A stretch of DNA of 64,000 nt from Bacteroides sp. M10 (lineage in GTDB: Bacteria; Bacteroidota; Bacteroidia; Bacteroidales; Bacteroidaceae). Below are positions 53,278-61,141 of the stretch, one piece after another (within the stretch, counting starts at the first letter, position 1; every line of letters begins with the position of its first letter). Position numbers and translations under genes: made by a program. Where the stretch lies: NCBI RefSeq assembly GCF_014334015.1, contig NZ_CP060488.1:5662501-5726500 (forward strand), given 5' to 3'. The notes below the pieces were generated by a model. That model was not told the DNA's origin. It did not search any database and worked only from the letters and a program-made list of their open reading frames with translations.

Positions 53278-53833
53278 ACTTCTTTTTATCATTCATAGCT
53301 AAGTGAGCCAATGCTGCCAGCGCACGCTTTTTAATATTGTACAGATTAGCAACAGTTATTCCTATAGATAATGCTAAAAATTCAGGTTCGACCTCTTTGA
53401 GTACTAATTCCCTGATGACCATCACATACCGCTTATTCGACATCAGATCGAACAAACGTTCCAAATCAATCTTTGCGGCTATTTTCGATTCAGAGTCATC
53501 TATTTCTTCTTCATGATTCTGCTCATAAAGAGGCTCTTTACTCTCGTCTTCTATCATCTGTTCACGTTTTTTCTGTTCCCGGAAAAAACGGATTGCCACA
53601 ATCTTAATCCATGTTCCAATGGTGCTACGTCCCTCAAAATGACGAAGAACGGCAGCATCATTCTTCATTAGATGATAGTAGAGTTCGCTGATACATTCAT
53701 CGTAATCAACCTGGTAATCAAATATCAGCTTAATTACATTGATAAACAACGGACGATATTTTATATTGAAAAACCAATCGGTGATTTTTTCATCCCGATT
53801 GATTAATCCGTCGACAATTTCCTGATCTGTCAT
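53261..53833 (-). CDS. Sigma-70 family (ECF-like) RNA polymerase sigma factor
   Basis: A 190-residue sigma factor. Region 2 is at ~20-95 (WFFNIKYRPLFINVIKLIFDYQVDYDECISELYYHLMKND, then GRSTIGTWIKIVAIRFFREQKKR). Region 4 is at ~130-180 (LFDLMSNKRYVMVIRELVLKEVEPEFLALSIGITVANLYNIKKRALAAL), with a helix-turn-helix that is divergent from standard ECF factors. An acidic linker (EDESKEPLYEQNHEEEIDDSE) joins them. It lies 4 bp after the large membrane protein gene and overlaps or abuts the C39-like/RyR gene, so it is the centre of the minus-strand quartet. Likely targets, including the facing TIR/CHAT operon, cannot be read from sequence. Confidence 0.9.
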   Translation of the reverse strand: MTDQEIVDGLINRDEKITDWFFNIKYRPLFINVIKLIFDYQVDYDECISELYYHLMKNDAAVLRHFEGRSTIGTWIKIVAIRFFREQKKREQMIEDESKEPLYEQNHEEEIDDSESKIAAKIDLERLFDLMSNKRYVMVIRELVLKEVEPEFLALSIGITVANLYNIKKRALAALAHLAMNDKKKYENKR

Positions 53834-53837
53834 ATAG

Positions 53838-56096
53838 TTAGTTCTTTTTCAATCTAAAACTTAGCTCAACCACACACTGGTCATAAGGGATGGTTTCCGG
53901 ATATTTACTTCTTAAAATATCATTATCGACGATGCATTTATGCTTCTTCTGCTGAAAGTCTTTATCTCCGTCACACGTTACAAATCCTTGCAGTTCCATA
54001 CATGCATTCCAACGCAAATGTTCGCACTTACTCAAATTATCAAATAATGTACTGGAAACAACGTCACAAACCTTAGAATAGTTCAATGTATGGGCATCAC
54101 GCTGCGTCAGCTCAACCATCTCTTTCAATCTTTCCTTATTATCTTTGCCATCCTCTCCCATGGCCCCGGCTAAAAACTTTTTGGTATCGATATGCCATAC
54201 ATTAGCCCTATCCTGCTCTTCCTGATAAGCCAATTTAATTTGTGCATCCAAGCAATGCTTGTCCCGCAATGCCTCTCTACGCGCATTCCATTCTTCTTCC
54301 GCTGTTTGCTTCAGGTTTTCCTTCGCTTTCTTCTTCTCTTCAATTTCCTTCTCATTCGTTTCAGGCATTGCGTCAATCATAATTTTCTGATATGCATAAT
54401 AAAATTCCTTTGCCAAGACTTCAAGCACATCTGTTGATACCACATCGTATGAGAATATTTCTTCCTGCGCTCCAAAAGTTATGATTACATCCCGGGTATT
54501 GCCATAAATATTAAAATACTCTTTTATTTGCTTCAGCTGAATGGTGTTGCAACTTCCATTGACACGCAGATAAATCCTAAAGTCATTGAAAAAATCCTTC
54601 CTATATCGATAGGCATATTCGTAGAGATCAATCGCCAATGCCATCCCTTCATTATCATTTCCTATAGCAATTACAACATAGTTTAGATCATGAATGATTT
54701 CAGAGAGTTTTTCCCAAAAACGTTCGGAATGGATAGACATTTCTTCACACCATTCCAACTCATTTTTCCTCTCCTTCAAGGCAGGTGCTTTCATTAAAAA
54801 ATCACCTTTCAATTCATCTATATGTTCATCAACCACATATATTTTTTGAGGGTTCCTATTGCCATTTACATCAATCAATGCCCCAAACTCATATAGAAAA
54901 CGAAATGCGTCACGTCCGGTTTCTCCAAAGCCAATAATCATCGACGTAAAAGGTTTCTTTACACAAGCCTTCGATGTATCGACATCTACAAAATTCACGG
55001 GGTGATTCCTCACATTCTTTTTTAATTGCAATACAGCAAGATTAGACGAGTCGATGATATGAATCTGATGTTTCAACCCATCACATATTTCCAACTTCTG
55101 GTTCTGGTTGTTCTTACGCGCATGGCAATAAATCTGAACCTGATTATGGACTCTATCTTCTTTACATTTCGCTATTTCCTTAAAAACAGACACCGCCTCC
55201 AGATTCAGTTCTTCATTGGGAGACAAAAAATAGAAAGTTGCCTGCGGGTACTTCTTGATTAGGTTTCCCAATCTCCTCAATCCGAGATATTTGTATAAAT
55301 CAAATTCCGATTTGACTTTATCTATAACCCGGCCTGTGATTCCAAATTTAGAGTTAACCAGTATGCCGTCAAGCTCTTCTATCTTTTCTATGAATTTTTC
55401 AGTTCCGTCATGAGACGAATTAAAGAAATGACTGAATGTGAACCGGCCATGAGAACTGCTTTCATTAGCAGAAAGCAACCTCACAAAAATGAACTTACAA
55501 TTCTCCCATCCTTCTTCATTCTTCCCCTTTAGCTCTGCCGCTTTTTTTCTTATGCTGTTAGCCAGCAATATCGCATTATCATTGACACCCCAGAAAATAA
55601 ACAGTCGGCATTTCTTCTTTCTTGAAAGATTCGCCACACATAACCGCACCCATGAGATAAATCTGAATCCTAACAGTTTGATGATAAAAACCGCACTCAC
55701 TATAACGGCCAGGAAATGTATCACAGAAAATATCGTCATGTAGAAAGGATCATGATGCAGATCTTCAGGAACCTCCAAAAGATCGGAATGCGAAGCGAAC
55801 ATTTCCATAGAAGACAGAGCAGACCTAAACGCCAACGCTATCGAATTACTGTCACTCCCTCCCTCATTAAAAGCGTACCAATATATCAGGAAACCTGCAA
55901 TAAATACCGTACCTGCAATCCATTTCAGGTTATCCACTAAGAATTTCCGTTTCTTAAAAAGCAGGTATACCAAACCTATCCCGATAATGATTAACAAAAG
56001 GGTAGAATATCCCCATTGATTTAAAAAACAAGGGTCTGTCGCGTGCTGTGCATTGCATTCACCAGTTTGAGAGATTACTGTGCTTAACATATACAT
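53838..56096 (-). CDS. Membrane protein with Rossmann-like segments and RyR-like C terminus
   Basis: A 752-residue protein with three predicted transmembrane helices (~29-47, ~58-76, ~118-142). A first Rossmann-like unit follows at ~160-330 (CRLFIFWGVNDNAILLANSIRKKA), then a second at ~385-560 (TSMIIGFGETGRDAFRFLYEFG, a GXGXXG-type loop, then KIYVVDEH). The layout recalls TrkA/RCK-type regulated channels, but I see no potassium selectivity filter. A charged helical stretch (~595-640) leads to a C terminus matching RyR core positions: LSKCEHLRWNACMELQGF at ~690-707, then KKHKCIVDNDIL and YDQCVVEL. It could be a ligand-gated membrane sensor for NAD-derived molecules; this is inference. It is the first gene of the minus-strand quartet. 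Confidence 0.8.
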   Translation of the reverse strand: MYMLSTVISQTGECNAQHATDPCFLNQWGYSTLLLIIIGIGLVYLLFKKRKFLVDNLKWIAGTVFIAGFLIYWYAFNEGGSDSNSIALAFRSALSSMEMFASHSDLLEVPEDLHHDPFYMTIFSVIHFLAVIVSAVFIIKLLGFRFISWVRLCVANLSRKKKCRLFIFWGVNDNAILLANSIRKKAAELKGKNEEGWENCKFIFVRLLSANESSSHGRFTFSHFFNSSHDGTEKFIEKIEELDGILVNSKFGITGRVIDKVKSEFDLYKYLGLRRLGNLIKKYPQATFYFLSPNEELNLEAVSVFKEIAKCKEDRVHNQVQIYCHARKNNQNQKLEICDGLKHQIHIIDSSNLAVLQLKKNVRNHPVNFVDVDTSKACVKKPFTSMIIGFGETGRDAFRFLYEFGALIDVNGNRNPQKIYVVDEHIDELKGDFLMKAPALKERKNELEWCEEMSIHSERFWEKLSEIIHDLNYVVIAIGNDNEGMALAIDLYEYAYRYRKDFFNDFRIYLRVNGSCNTIQLKQIKEYFNIYGNTRDVIITFGAQEEIFSYDVVSTDVLEVLAKEFYYAYQKIMIDAMPETNEKEIEEKKKAKENLKQTAEEEWNARREALRDKHCLDAQIKLAYQEEQDRANVWHIDTKKFLAGAMGEDGKDNKERLKEMVELTQRDAHTLNYSKVCDVVSSTLFDNLSKCEHLRWNACMELQGFVTCDGDKDFQQKKHKCIVDNDILRSKYPETIPYDQCVVELSFRLKKN

Positions 56097-56122
56097 ATTC
56101 GATAGATTGATTATTTATTCTA

Positions 56123-56151
56123 CAAATTTATACAAAATATTGAATAACAAA
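56123..56151 (-). promoter_or_regulatory. Promoter of the RyR/sigma quartet
   Basis: On the minus strand, TTTG (56148-56151) and TAAATTTG (56123-56130) are separated by 17 bp. The -7 box is exact, the spacing slightly short. It lies 27 bp before the ATG at 56096 and just after the DUF805 terminator. Confidence 0.58.
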
Positions 56152-56163
56152 CAGGTTAGTAAT

Positions 56164-56198
56164 AAAAAAACCTCCTGCAAAACGAATTTTGCAAGAGG
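56164..56198 (-). terminator. Terminator of the DUF805 gene
   Basis: A 12-bp stem with one mismatch, CCTCCTGCAAAA (56171-56182) with TTTTGCAAGAGG (56187-56198), and a CGAA tetraloop, followed on the minus strand by seven U residues. Confidence 0.88.
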
Positions 56199-56223
56199 CT
56201 TTCTTATTTCTTCTTTAATAAGA

Positions 56224-56730
56224 TTATTCAGCTTTTTCTTTATTCTCTTCCGCTGGAGCTTCTGCAGGTGCGGGAGCATCTTCTACCGGCTTGTCAACTT
56301 TCACCTCTTCTCTTGAAACGTTTACAGTCACATTTACAGAAGCAGGCTGTGCCTGATATGGCATACGGTTTTTCGGATCTGCCCCATAAGGATTAGGACC
56401 TACCGTACCATCTGCAAACAACATATACAATGCAAAAATCCAACCAACGATAGGTACACAGCACAACAAAATCAGCCAACCGGATTTGTTTAAGTCGTGC
56501 AGACGTTTCACACCCTGTGCCAGAGAGAACCAGATGGAAGCAATCATAGCAGCAAGACCGATCAATAAACCAAATACTGATCCCCCGGCCGATCCGCTGG
56601 CAGCACCCAACACAAATGTACCTACACCTAGTGCCCATGCAATACTAGAAACTACACCACCGATAATGCCCGACAGGAAATATTCAATTCTACGAATACG
56701 CCCGTCAAATGAGAAAGGAGCTTTGAACAT
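56224..56730 (-). CDS. DUF805 membrane protein
   Basis: A 168-residue DUF805 (PF05656) protein. The N terminus MFKAPFSFDGRIRRIEYFLSG (F.GR..R.EYW/F motif) precedes four hydrophobic segments (~16-34, ~36-58, ~60-72, ~82-105). VKRLHDLNKSGWLILLCCVPIVGW is the second family signature. The tail is Pro/Glu/Ala-rich (~125-168, ending EAPAEENKEKAE). Its function is unknown; many members are small inner-membrane proteins of phage or stress loci. It has its own terminator and reads as a single gene. Confidence 0.9.
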   Translation of the reverse strand: MFKAPFSFDGRIRRIEYFLSGIIGGVVSSIAWALGVGTFVLGAASGSAGGSVFGLLIGLAAMIASIWFSLAQGVKRLHDLNKSGWLILLCCVPIVGWIFALYMLFADGTVGPNPYGADPKNRMPYQAQPASVNVTVNVSREEVKVDKPVEDAPAPAEAPAEENKEKAE

Positions 56731-56867
56731 AATTTATTAAGTTTATATGAATAAATAAGTGAGATATTCTCTGTGTTTCTCAATATGAAAGCAAAGATAT
56801 AAAAAAAATTAAATAAAGAAAGAAATCAGGCAAAAAGAATAAAAAAATGCCCTATTTCCTGTAGAAA

Positions 56868-57227
56868 TCACAATTTCACTCCATCCCAATGCATCACTGC
56901 CACCCATTCTGTCGGCTGACAAGTTCCGCAAGAACGGTGCGGAACCGTAGCGACCACCAAGTCACAATGGGAAAACAGTACGATTCTTAACTCCTTCAGC
57001 AACATATCCATCTGAATAATCAAATGAAGATATTTCGTCATACACCGGATCACCCGTACATACTGATAAATGCACATATCCTCTCCCCGCCTTATCTCCC
57101 CTAATGTTTTAGGAGAGACAGCGAATTCGCTTATGAAAAAACTGTTACTGAAAATACGATCCGCACTCATTAAAGTCAATACCAAATTGCTTAAGAACTC
57201 ATAAGGTTCCTGTTTTTCTTTTGCCAT
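56868..57227 (-). CDS. Small protein of unknown function, possible HTH
   Basis: A 119-residue protein I do not recognise. The middle (~35-65, ISEFAVSPKTLGEIRRGEDMCIYQYVRVIRCM) has the spacing of a lambda-repressor-like helix-turn-helix: a turn after AVSP, then the helix KTLGEIRRG. The C-terminal part is Cys-rich (HRSCGTCQPTEW). It has no signal peptide. It diverges from the BT4734-like gene with a 152-bp gap in between, and a regulator of that gene is possible. Confidence that it is a gene comes from its position and the lack of a competing frame. Confidence 0.6.
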   Translation of the reverse strand: MAKEKQEPYEFLSNLVLTLMSADRIFSNSFFISEFAVSPKTLGEIRRGEDMCIYQYVRVIRCMTKYLHLIIQMDMLLKELRIVLFSHCDLVVATVPHRSCGTCQPTEWVAVMHWDGVKL

Positions 57228-57379
57228 GTTATTCTATGATTAATAAATTATAATATTTCATTTTTTATTTGCTTTATCAAGTACTATCCACATAGGGAAG
57301 CAACCCTATTTTTAATATCCCGACCTTTGTTCCCGTTATCTGATAATCAGGTAGCACAACCTTACAAAAACAATTTTAT

Positions 57380-59704
57380 ATGAAAGTTTTAGAAGAAATC
57401 AAAGTATCGGTTTACGAAAACGTGTATTCCAAAAAGCCTAAAGTCATGTCTTTCCTTGAGGTCATCATCATGTGTATTCATCCTGTTTATGCAACGATCA
57501 TCAACTCTATCCGCCGATATCATGCGGAAGGCGACCATGCCGCCGCACAGAAATTGAAGACTCAACTCCCCTGCTTCACTCCGGCAGGCACATTTGACGG
57601 AGCGCATGCCATCAAATATTTTCTGCTCCCCAGCCATATTGTCGGGCTTGATTACGACCATGTAGCCAATCGTCTGGAAGTCATTCAACGGTGTGCGGCA
57701 GATCCTCATACGGTGGCAGCAATAGAAAGTCCGACCGACGGTGTGAAAGTCTTCGCCTATGTGGAAGGTATCGGAGGCCGCCATCGTGAGGGGCAACAAC
57801 TGGTGAGCCGTTATTACAACCAGTTGCTCGGATTGGAAAGCGATCCGGCATGTAAAGATGAAAGCCGCCTCTGTTATTTCAGCTATTCCCCCAACGGTTA
57901 TATTGCCAGTCTCTATCAGGCATTTGTTCTGGAACCGCCTGTGAAAGAAGCAAAATCTTTTTCTGAAAATGAAGTACTCCCTCCCTTTCCTCTTCAAAAT
58001 AATCCTCCGGAAAATGTATCTGAAGAAGAAATCTCTCAATTTATTTCGTCCTATATTTTCTTTCATCCGCTAACAGCCGGTCAACGCCATTCCAACGTCT
58101 TCAAACTTGCCTGTGAAGCCTGCCGCCGGCACTATCCCCAGGAAAGCATATTACGCGAACTTACCGCATTTTTCGAACACACGGATTTTCGTTCCGAAGA
58201 GCTAACAAGTGTTTTATCGTCTGGATACAAACAAGTTAATGAACATGCATTCACTTCCACCCCAGCCAATGAGCCCTCCTTTCAAAAGGACATAAGGACA
58301 AAAAGACCTTATGGTACTACAGAAAATTCCGATGCCGACGATGAAGCCTATTGGTTGGGAGAGGAATTCCGGAAGGGAACTCCTTTATTTCCTCGAAGTT
58401 TGTACAATAATCTTCCCGATTTACTGAATGACTGTATCATTGAAGACGGAAGCGAACGCGAACAAGATGTCGCTCTCCTTTCCGATCTCACAGCCTTGAG
58501 CGCAGCACTTCCGCAGACTTTCGGAATCTATAATCATAAGAAATACTCCACGCATATATTCAGTGTCATACTTTCACCTGCCGCCAGTGGTAAAAGCATC
58601 GCCCAAACCGGACGATACCTGTTGGAGGAAATACATTCAGAAATTCTTGCCACCAGTGAATCCATGATGAAAAACTACCAGACTGTACATAGCAGCTGGC
58701 AATCAGAATGTCAAAAACAGAAAAAGAAAGGAGATGCATGCTCCGAAGAACCGCAAAGGCCTCCTTTCAAGATGTTATTCATTCCTGCCACCACCAGTTA
58801 TACCCGCATGCAAATGCAGATGCAGGACAACGGTCCACAGGGAAGCATCATTTTCGACACGGAAGCACAAACGCTATCCACAGCCAATCATCTGGATTGT
58901 GGCAATTTCGATGATATGCTCCGCAAGGCTTTTGAGCACGAAAATATAGAGTCTTCCTACAAGGCCAACGGCCTCATTCCAATCTATATACGCCATCCCA
59001 AATTGGCTTTGCTGCTGACGGGTACTCCCGGACAAATAGACGGCCTATTGAGCAGCTACGAAAACGGATTGCCCAGCCGCACCCTGATTTACACTTTCCG
59101 AGAGGCTCCGCACTGGAAAGAGATGGGCGATGACTGCATCTCGCTGGAAGATTCTTTCAAACCGATTGCGCATCGTGTCTCTGAATTATATAACTTCTGC
59201 CTGGCTCATCCGGTTCTTTTTCATTTCAACCGCCTGCAATGGAACCGTCTGAATGATATCTTCTCACGTATGCTGTCCGAGGTGGCATTGGAAGGCAACG
59301 ATGACCTCCAAGCCGTAGTGAAACGCTATGCTTTTCTGGTGATGCGCATCAGCATGATCCAGACCCGTATCCGGCAATTTGAAGCAACCGATCTTTCTCC
59401 CGAGATTTATTGCACGGACGCTGATTTTGAACGTTCTCTTCAAATCGTTCTATGTTGTTACGAGCATAGCCGGTTGTTGCACTCATCCATGCCGTCTCCT
59501 TCGGTCCGTCCACTGAAGAATCCGGACACTATTCGTAATTTTGTTCAAGAGTTGCCCGACAGTTTCACGACAGATGAAGCAATTCAGATTGGCGCAAAAT
59601 ATGATTTCAACCATCGTAAGGTAACACGTCTGCTAAAATCGCTTAATGGAGTAAAAATCAATAAGATATCCCATGGTTCTTACACCAAGATGAATGAGCA
59701 ATAG
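57380..59704 (+). CDS. BT4734/VirE-N and DUF3987 primase-helicase-like protein
   Basis: A 774-residue protein. Residues ~1-190 are the BT4734-like N-terminal module, related to small primase polymerases (ATIINSIRRYHAEGDHAAAQKLKTQLPCFTPAG, then HIVGLDYDHV with the acidic pair). Residues ~210-300 are a PriCT-like helical linker. The DUF3987 part (~340-690) has a P-loop-like LSPAASGKSIAQTGRYL (~394-410) and an acidic FDTEAQTLS. The C terminus (~720-774) looks like a winged helix (FTTDEAIQIGAKYDFNHRKVTRLLKSL). Such proteins are common beside Bacteroides capsule loci and in mobile elements. The role in vivo is unknown. An AAGGACA-type repeat lies in the linker coding region and again, inverted, just past the stop. 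Confidence 0.88.
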   Translation: MKVLEEIKVSVYENVYSKKPKVMSFLEVIIMCIHPVYATIINSIRRYHAEGDHAAAQKLKTQLPCFTPAGTFDGAHAIKYFLLPSHIVGLDYDHVANRLEVIQRCAADPHTVAAIESPTDGVKVFAYVEGIGGRHREGQQLVSRYYNQLLGLESDPACKDESRLCYFSYSPNGYIASLYQAFVLEPPVKEAKSFSENEVLPPFPLQNNPPENVSEEEISQFISSYIFFHPLTAGQRHSNVFKLACEACRRHYPQESILRELTAFFEHTDFRSEELTSVLSSGYKQVNEHAFTSTPANEPSFQKDIRTKRPYGTTENSDADDEAYWLGEEFRKGTPLFPRSLYNNLPDLLNDCIIEDGSEREQDVALLSDLTALSAALPQTFGIYNHKKYSTHIFSVILSPAASGKSIAQTGRYLLEEIHSEILATSESMMKNYQTVHSSWQSECQKQKKKGDACSEEPQRPPFKMLFIPATTSYTRMQMQMQDNGPQGSIIFDTEAQTLSTANHLDCGNFDDMLRKAFEHENIESSYKANGLIPIYIRHPKLALLLTGTPGQIDGLLSSYENGLPSRTLIYTFREAPHWKEMGDDCISLEDSFKPIAHRVSELYNFCLAHPVLFHFNRLQWNRLNDIFSRMLSEVALEGNDDLQAVVKRYAFLVMRISMIQTRIRQFEATDLSPEIYCTDADFERSLQIVLCCYEHSRLLHSSMPSPSVRPLKNPDTIRNFVQELPDSFTTDEAIQIGAKYDFNHRKVTRLLKSLNGVKINKISHGSYTKMNEQ
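58281..58307 (+). repeat. AAGGACA repeat, copy inside the DUF3987 gene
   Basis: The 27-bp stretch TTCAAAAGGACATAAGG followed by ACAAAAAGAC encodes the inter-domain linker FQKDIRTKR. The same sequence, nearly identical over 25 bases, recurs inverted at 59712-59740 about 1.4 kb away. Confidence 0.6.
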
Positions 59705-59711
59705 TCACATC

Positions 59712-59740
59712 TGTCCTTTTTGTCCTTTTGTCCTTTTGAA
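59712..59740 (-). repeat. AAGGACA repeat, inverted copy after the DUF3987 gene
   Basis: Three near-tandem TGTCCTTTT units (59712-59720, 59721-59729, 59729-59737) just past the stop codon. Read on the minus strand this is TTCAAAAGGACAAAAGG followed by ACAAAAAGG, matching 58281-58307. Confidence 0.65.
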
Positions 59741-59748
59741 GAGTCCGG

Positions 59749-59833
59749 AAAAACATCGGGAGATTTGAAAAAAACATCTCATTGATTGAAATCAAACATT
59801 GGGAAGTTTCGATACAAATCTCCCGATGTTTTT
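59749..59833 (+). terminator. Long inverted repeat/terminator after the DUF3987 gene
   Basis: A perfect 19-bp inverted repeat (59749-59767 with 59815-59833, core ACATCGGGAGATTTG / CAAATCTCCCGATGT) followed by TTTTTCTTTTT. The 47-nt loop contains a degenerate further copy (AACATTGGGAAGTTTC) and a small TTGATT/AATCAA hairpin. The 255-bp gap holds no gene; the rest is the preceding repeat and the HU promoter. Confidence 0.75.
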
Positions 59834-59890
59834 CTTTTTATCTGTGCGCCTGTGTGCGTCATTATGCGTCATGCCGCTTTCCCGATGTAG

Positions 59891-59915
59891 TACTTTTGTC
59901 ATGTAATCGATTACA
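59891..59915 (+). promoter_or_regulatory. HU gene -7 box with overlapping palindromic operator
   Basis: TACTTTTG (59891-59898) is an exact -7 element with no clear -33. Four bases later lies the perfect 14-bp palindrome TGTAATCGATTACA (59902-59915), centred where transcription would start. The layout suggests a repressor site that blocks the start. Confidence 0.6.
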
Positions 59916-59959
59916 AGGCAATTAAACAATTAAAAATTAATGATTTAAAATTAAAAGTT

Positions 59960-60448
59960 ATGGCACAGAATTACACTCTCATGGCTCGTAAGAACCTGTT
60001 GAAACCTAATGAAACTCCGAAGTTTTATGCAGTGGCGCGTAGTGGTCGTAAAGTGACGGTCAAGGAAGTTTGCAAACGTATCACTGAACGTTCTTCTTAC
60101 TCCAAAGGGGAACTGGAAGGTTGTATCGGTGAGTTTTTGCTCGAAATCGTCAATGTACTGGATGAAGGAAATATCGTCCAGATGGGTGACCTGGGTAATT
60201 TCCGTATGAGTATCAAGACCGGTACTCCTACCGATACGGCAAAGGAATTCAAGGCATCGTGCATCAATAAGGGCAAAGTGCTCTTTTATCCGGGTAGTGA
60301 TCTCCGCAAATTGTGTAAGACGTTGGATTATACATTGTATAAGAGTGATTCTTCCACTGATTCGGATAAAGATCCGCTTCCTGATGATGGCGGTGATGAT
60401 AATCAGGGAGGTTCCGGCAGCGGGGAAGCTCCGGACCCGGCAGCTTAA
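59960..60448 (+). CDS. HU-HIG type DNA-binding protein
   Basis: A 162-residue HU/IHF-fold protein of the HU-HIG group (PF18291). The core (~20-125) aligns with HU: TVKEVCKRITERSSYSKGELEGCIGEFLLEIVNVLDEGNIVQMGDLGNFRMSIKTG. The DNA-binding arm region around TDTAKEFKASCINKGKVLFYPG follows. The C-terminal ~35 residues are disordered and acidic (SSTDSDKDPLPDDGGDDNQGG). In Bacteroides such genes recur beside capsule loci with the smalltalk and amidase genes that follow here. A role in local DNA architecture or recombination is plausible but unproven. Confidence 0.93.
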   Translation: MAQNYTLMARKNLLKPNETPKFYAVARSGRKVTVKEVCKRITERSSYSKGELEGCIGEFLLEIVNVLDEGNIVQMGDLGNFRMSIKTGTPTDTAKEFKASCINKGKVLFYPGSDLRKLCKTLDYTLYKSDSSTDSDKDPLPDDGGDDNQGGSGSGEAPDPAA

Positions 60449-60518
60449 TTCGTCAGTTACGGCTTGGTTATTGAGTTTATGATGTATCAGTAGTATTTAT
60501 TCTTTAATTTAAATTTAT

Positions 60519-60617
60519 ATGAAAAAGCAACTTTGGAAAAACATTCTCCAGTTTATCGTGACTATCGCGACTTCGATCATTTCGGCTATCGGTGTAACGT
60601 CCTGCGTGGGACATTAA
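60519..60617 (+). CDS. Smalltalk protein
   Basis: A 32-residue open frame with the sequence MKKQLWKNILQFIVTIATSI then SAIGVTSCVGH, preceded by an A/T-rich leader. It matches my memory of the Bacteroides smalltalk family: a very short protein with one hydrophobic helix (~9-25) and a conserved Cys near the C terminus. It always lies between an HU-type gene and an N-acetylmuramoyl-L-alanine amidase, as here (70 bp after HU, 16 bp before the amidase). A holin-like or membrane-anchoring job has been suggested by the amidase neighbour but not shown. The Cys could be lipid-modified (VTSC). Confidence 0.85.
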   Translation: MKKQLWKNILQFIVTIATSIISAIGVTSCVGH

Positions 60618-60633
60618 TCTCCTGCTGGCCGAT

Positions 60634-61077
60634 ATGGAAAATTCAGAAGAAAGCTATCTCCCACGTGAGATTAAGTTGTTGGTGATTCATTGCAGCGCGA
60701 CGCGCTGCAATGTTTCCTTCACCGTAGAGCAGCTTCGACAATGTCATCTGCAACGAGGTTTCAAAGATATAGGGTATCATTTTTACATCACCCGTAATGG
60801 AGAACTTCATCATTGTCGCCCGGTATCGGAGCCGGGCGCGCATGTGCGAGGTTTCAACCGGCATAGTATTGGAATTTGCTATGAAGGTGGTTTGGATGAA
60901 GAAGGTCGTCCGGCGGATACGAGAACACAGGCGCAGCGCTTTGCGCTACTTGACTTGTTGACGATTCTCAAACATCAGTATCCGGATGCACAAATCCTGG
61001 GACATTATCAGCTTAGTGCTTCGATTCACAAGGCTTGCCCATGCTTTGACAGTCGAAAGGAGTATATGGATATATAA
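60634..61077 (+). CDS. N-acetylmuramoyl-L-alanine amidase (amidase_2)
   Basis: A 147-residue zinc amidase of the T7 lysozyme/PGRP fold. Zn ligands are the His in LVIHCSATRC (~20), His in SASIHKACPCFD (~132) and Cys in the same motif. The catalytic Tyr is in KDIGYHFYITRNG (~48). GFNRHSIGICYEGG and GHYQLS are the remaining fold landmarks. It has no signal peptide, so, like phage lysins, export would need help. The preceding smalltalk peptide might supply it. The pair resembles a miniature lysis cassette beside capsule genes, though no lysis role is established. Confidence 0.94.
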   Translation: MENSEESYLPREIKLLVIHCSATRCNVSFTVEQLRQCHLQRGFKDIGYHFYITRNGELHHCRPVSEPGAHVRGFNRHSIGICYEGGLDEEGRPADTRTQAQRFALLDLLTILKHQYPDAQILGHYQLSASIHKACPCFDSRKEYMDI

Positions 61078-61128
61078 AAAAAGAACTACGGGAGCTGGCG
61101 AAAGTGCAGTCTCCCGTAGTTCTTTTTT
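61078..61128. terminator. Bidirectional terminator between the amidase and DUF4248 genes
   Basis: A perfect 17-bp stem, 61078-61094 with 61111-61127 (core AGAACTACGGGAG / CTCCCGTAGTTCT), and a 16-nt loop. The plus strand ends in TTTTTT and the minus strand in TTTTTATAT, serving both convergent genes. Confidence 0.92.
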
Positions 61129-61141
61129 ATGTTTATATCAC

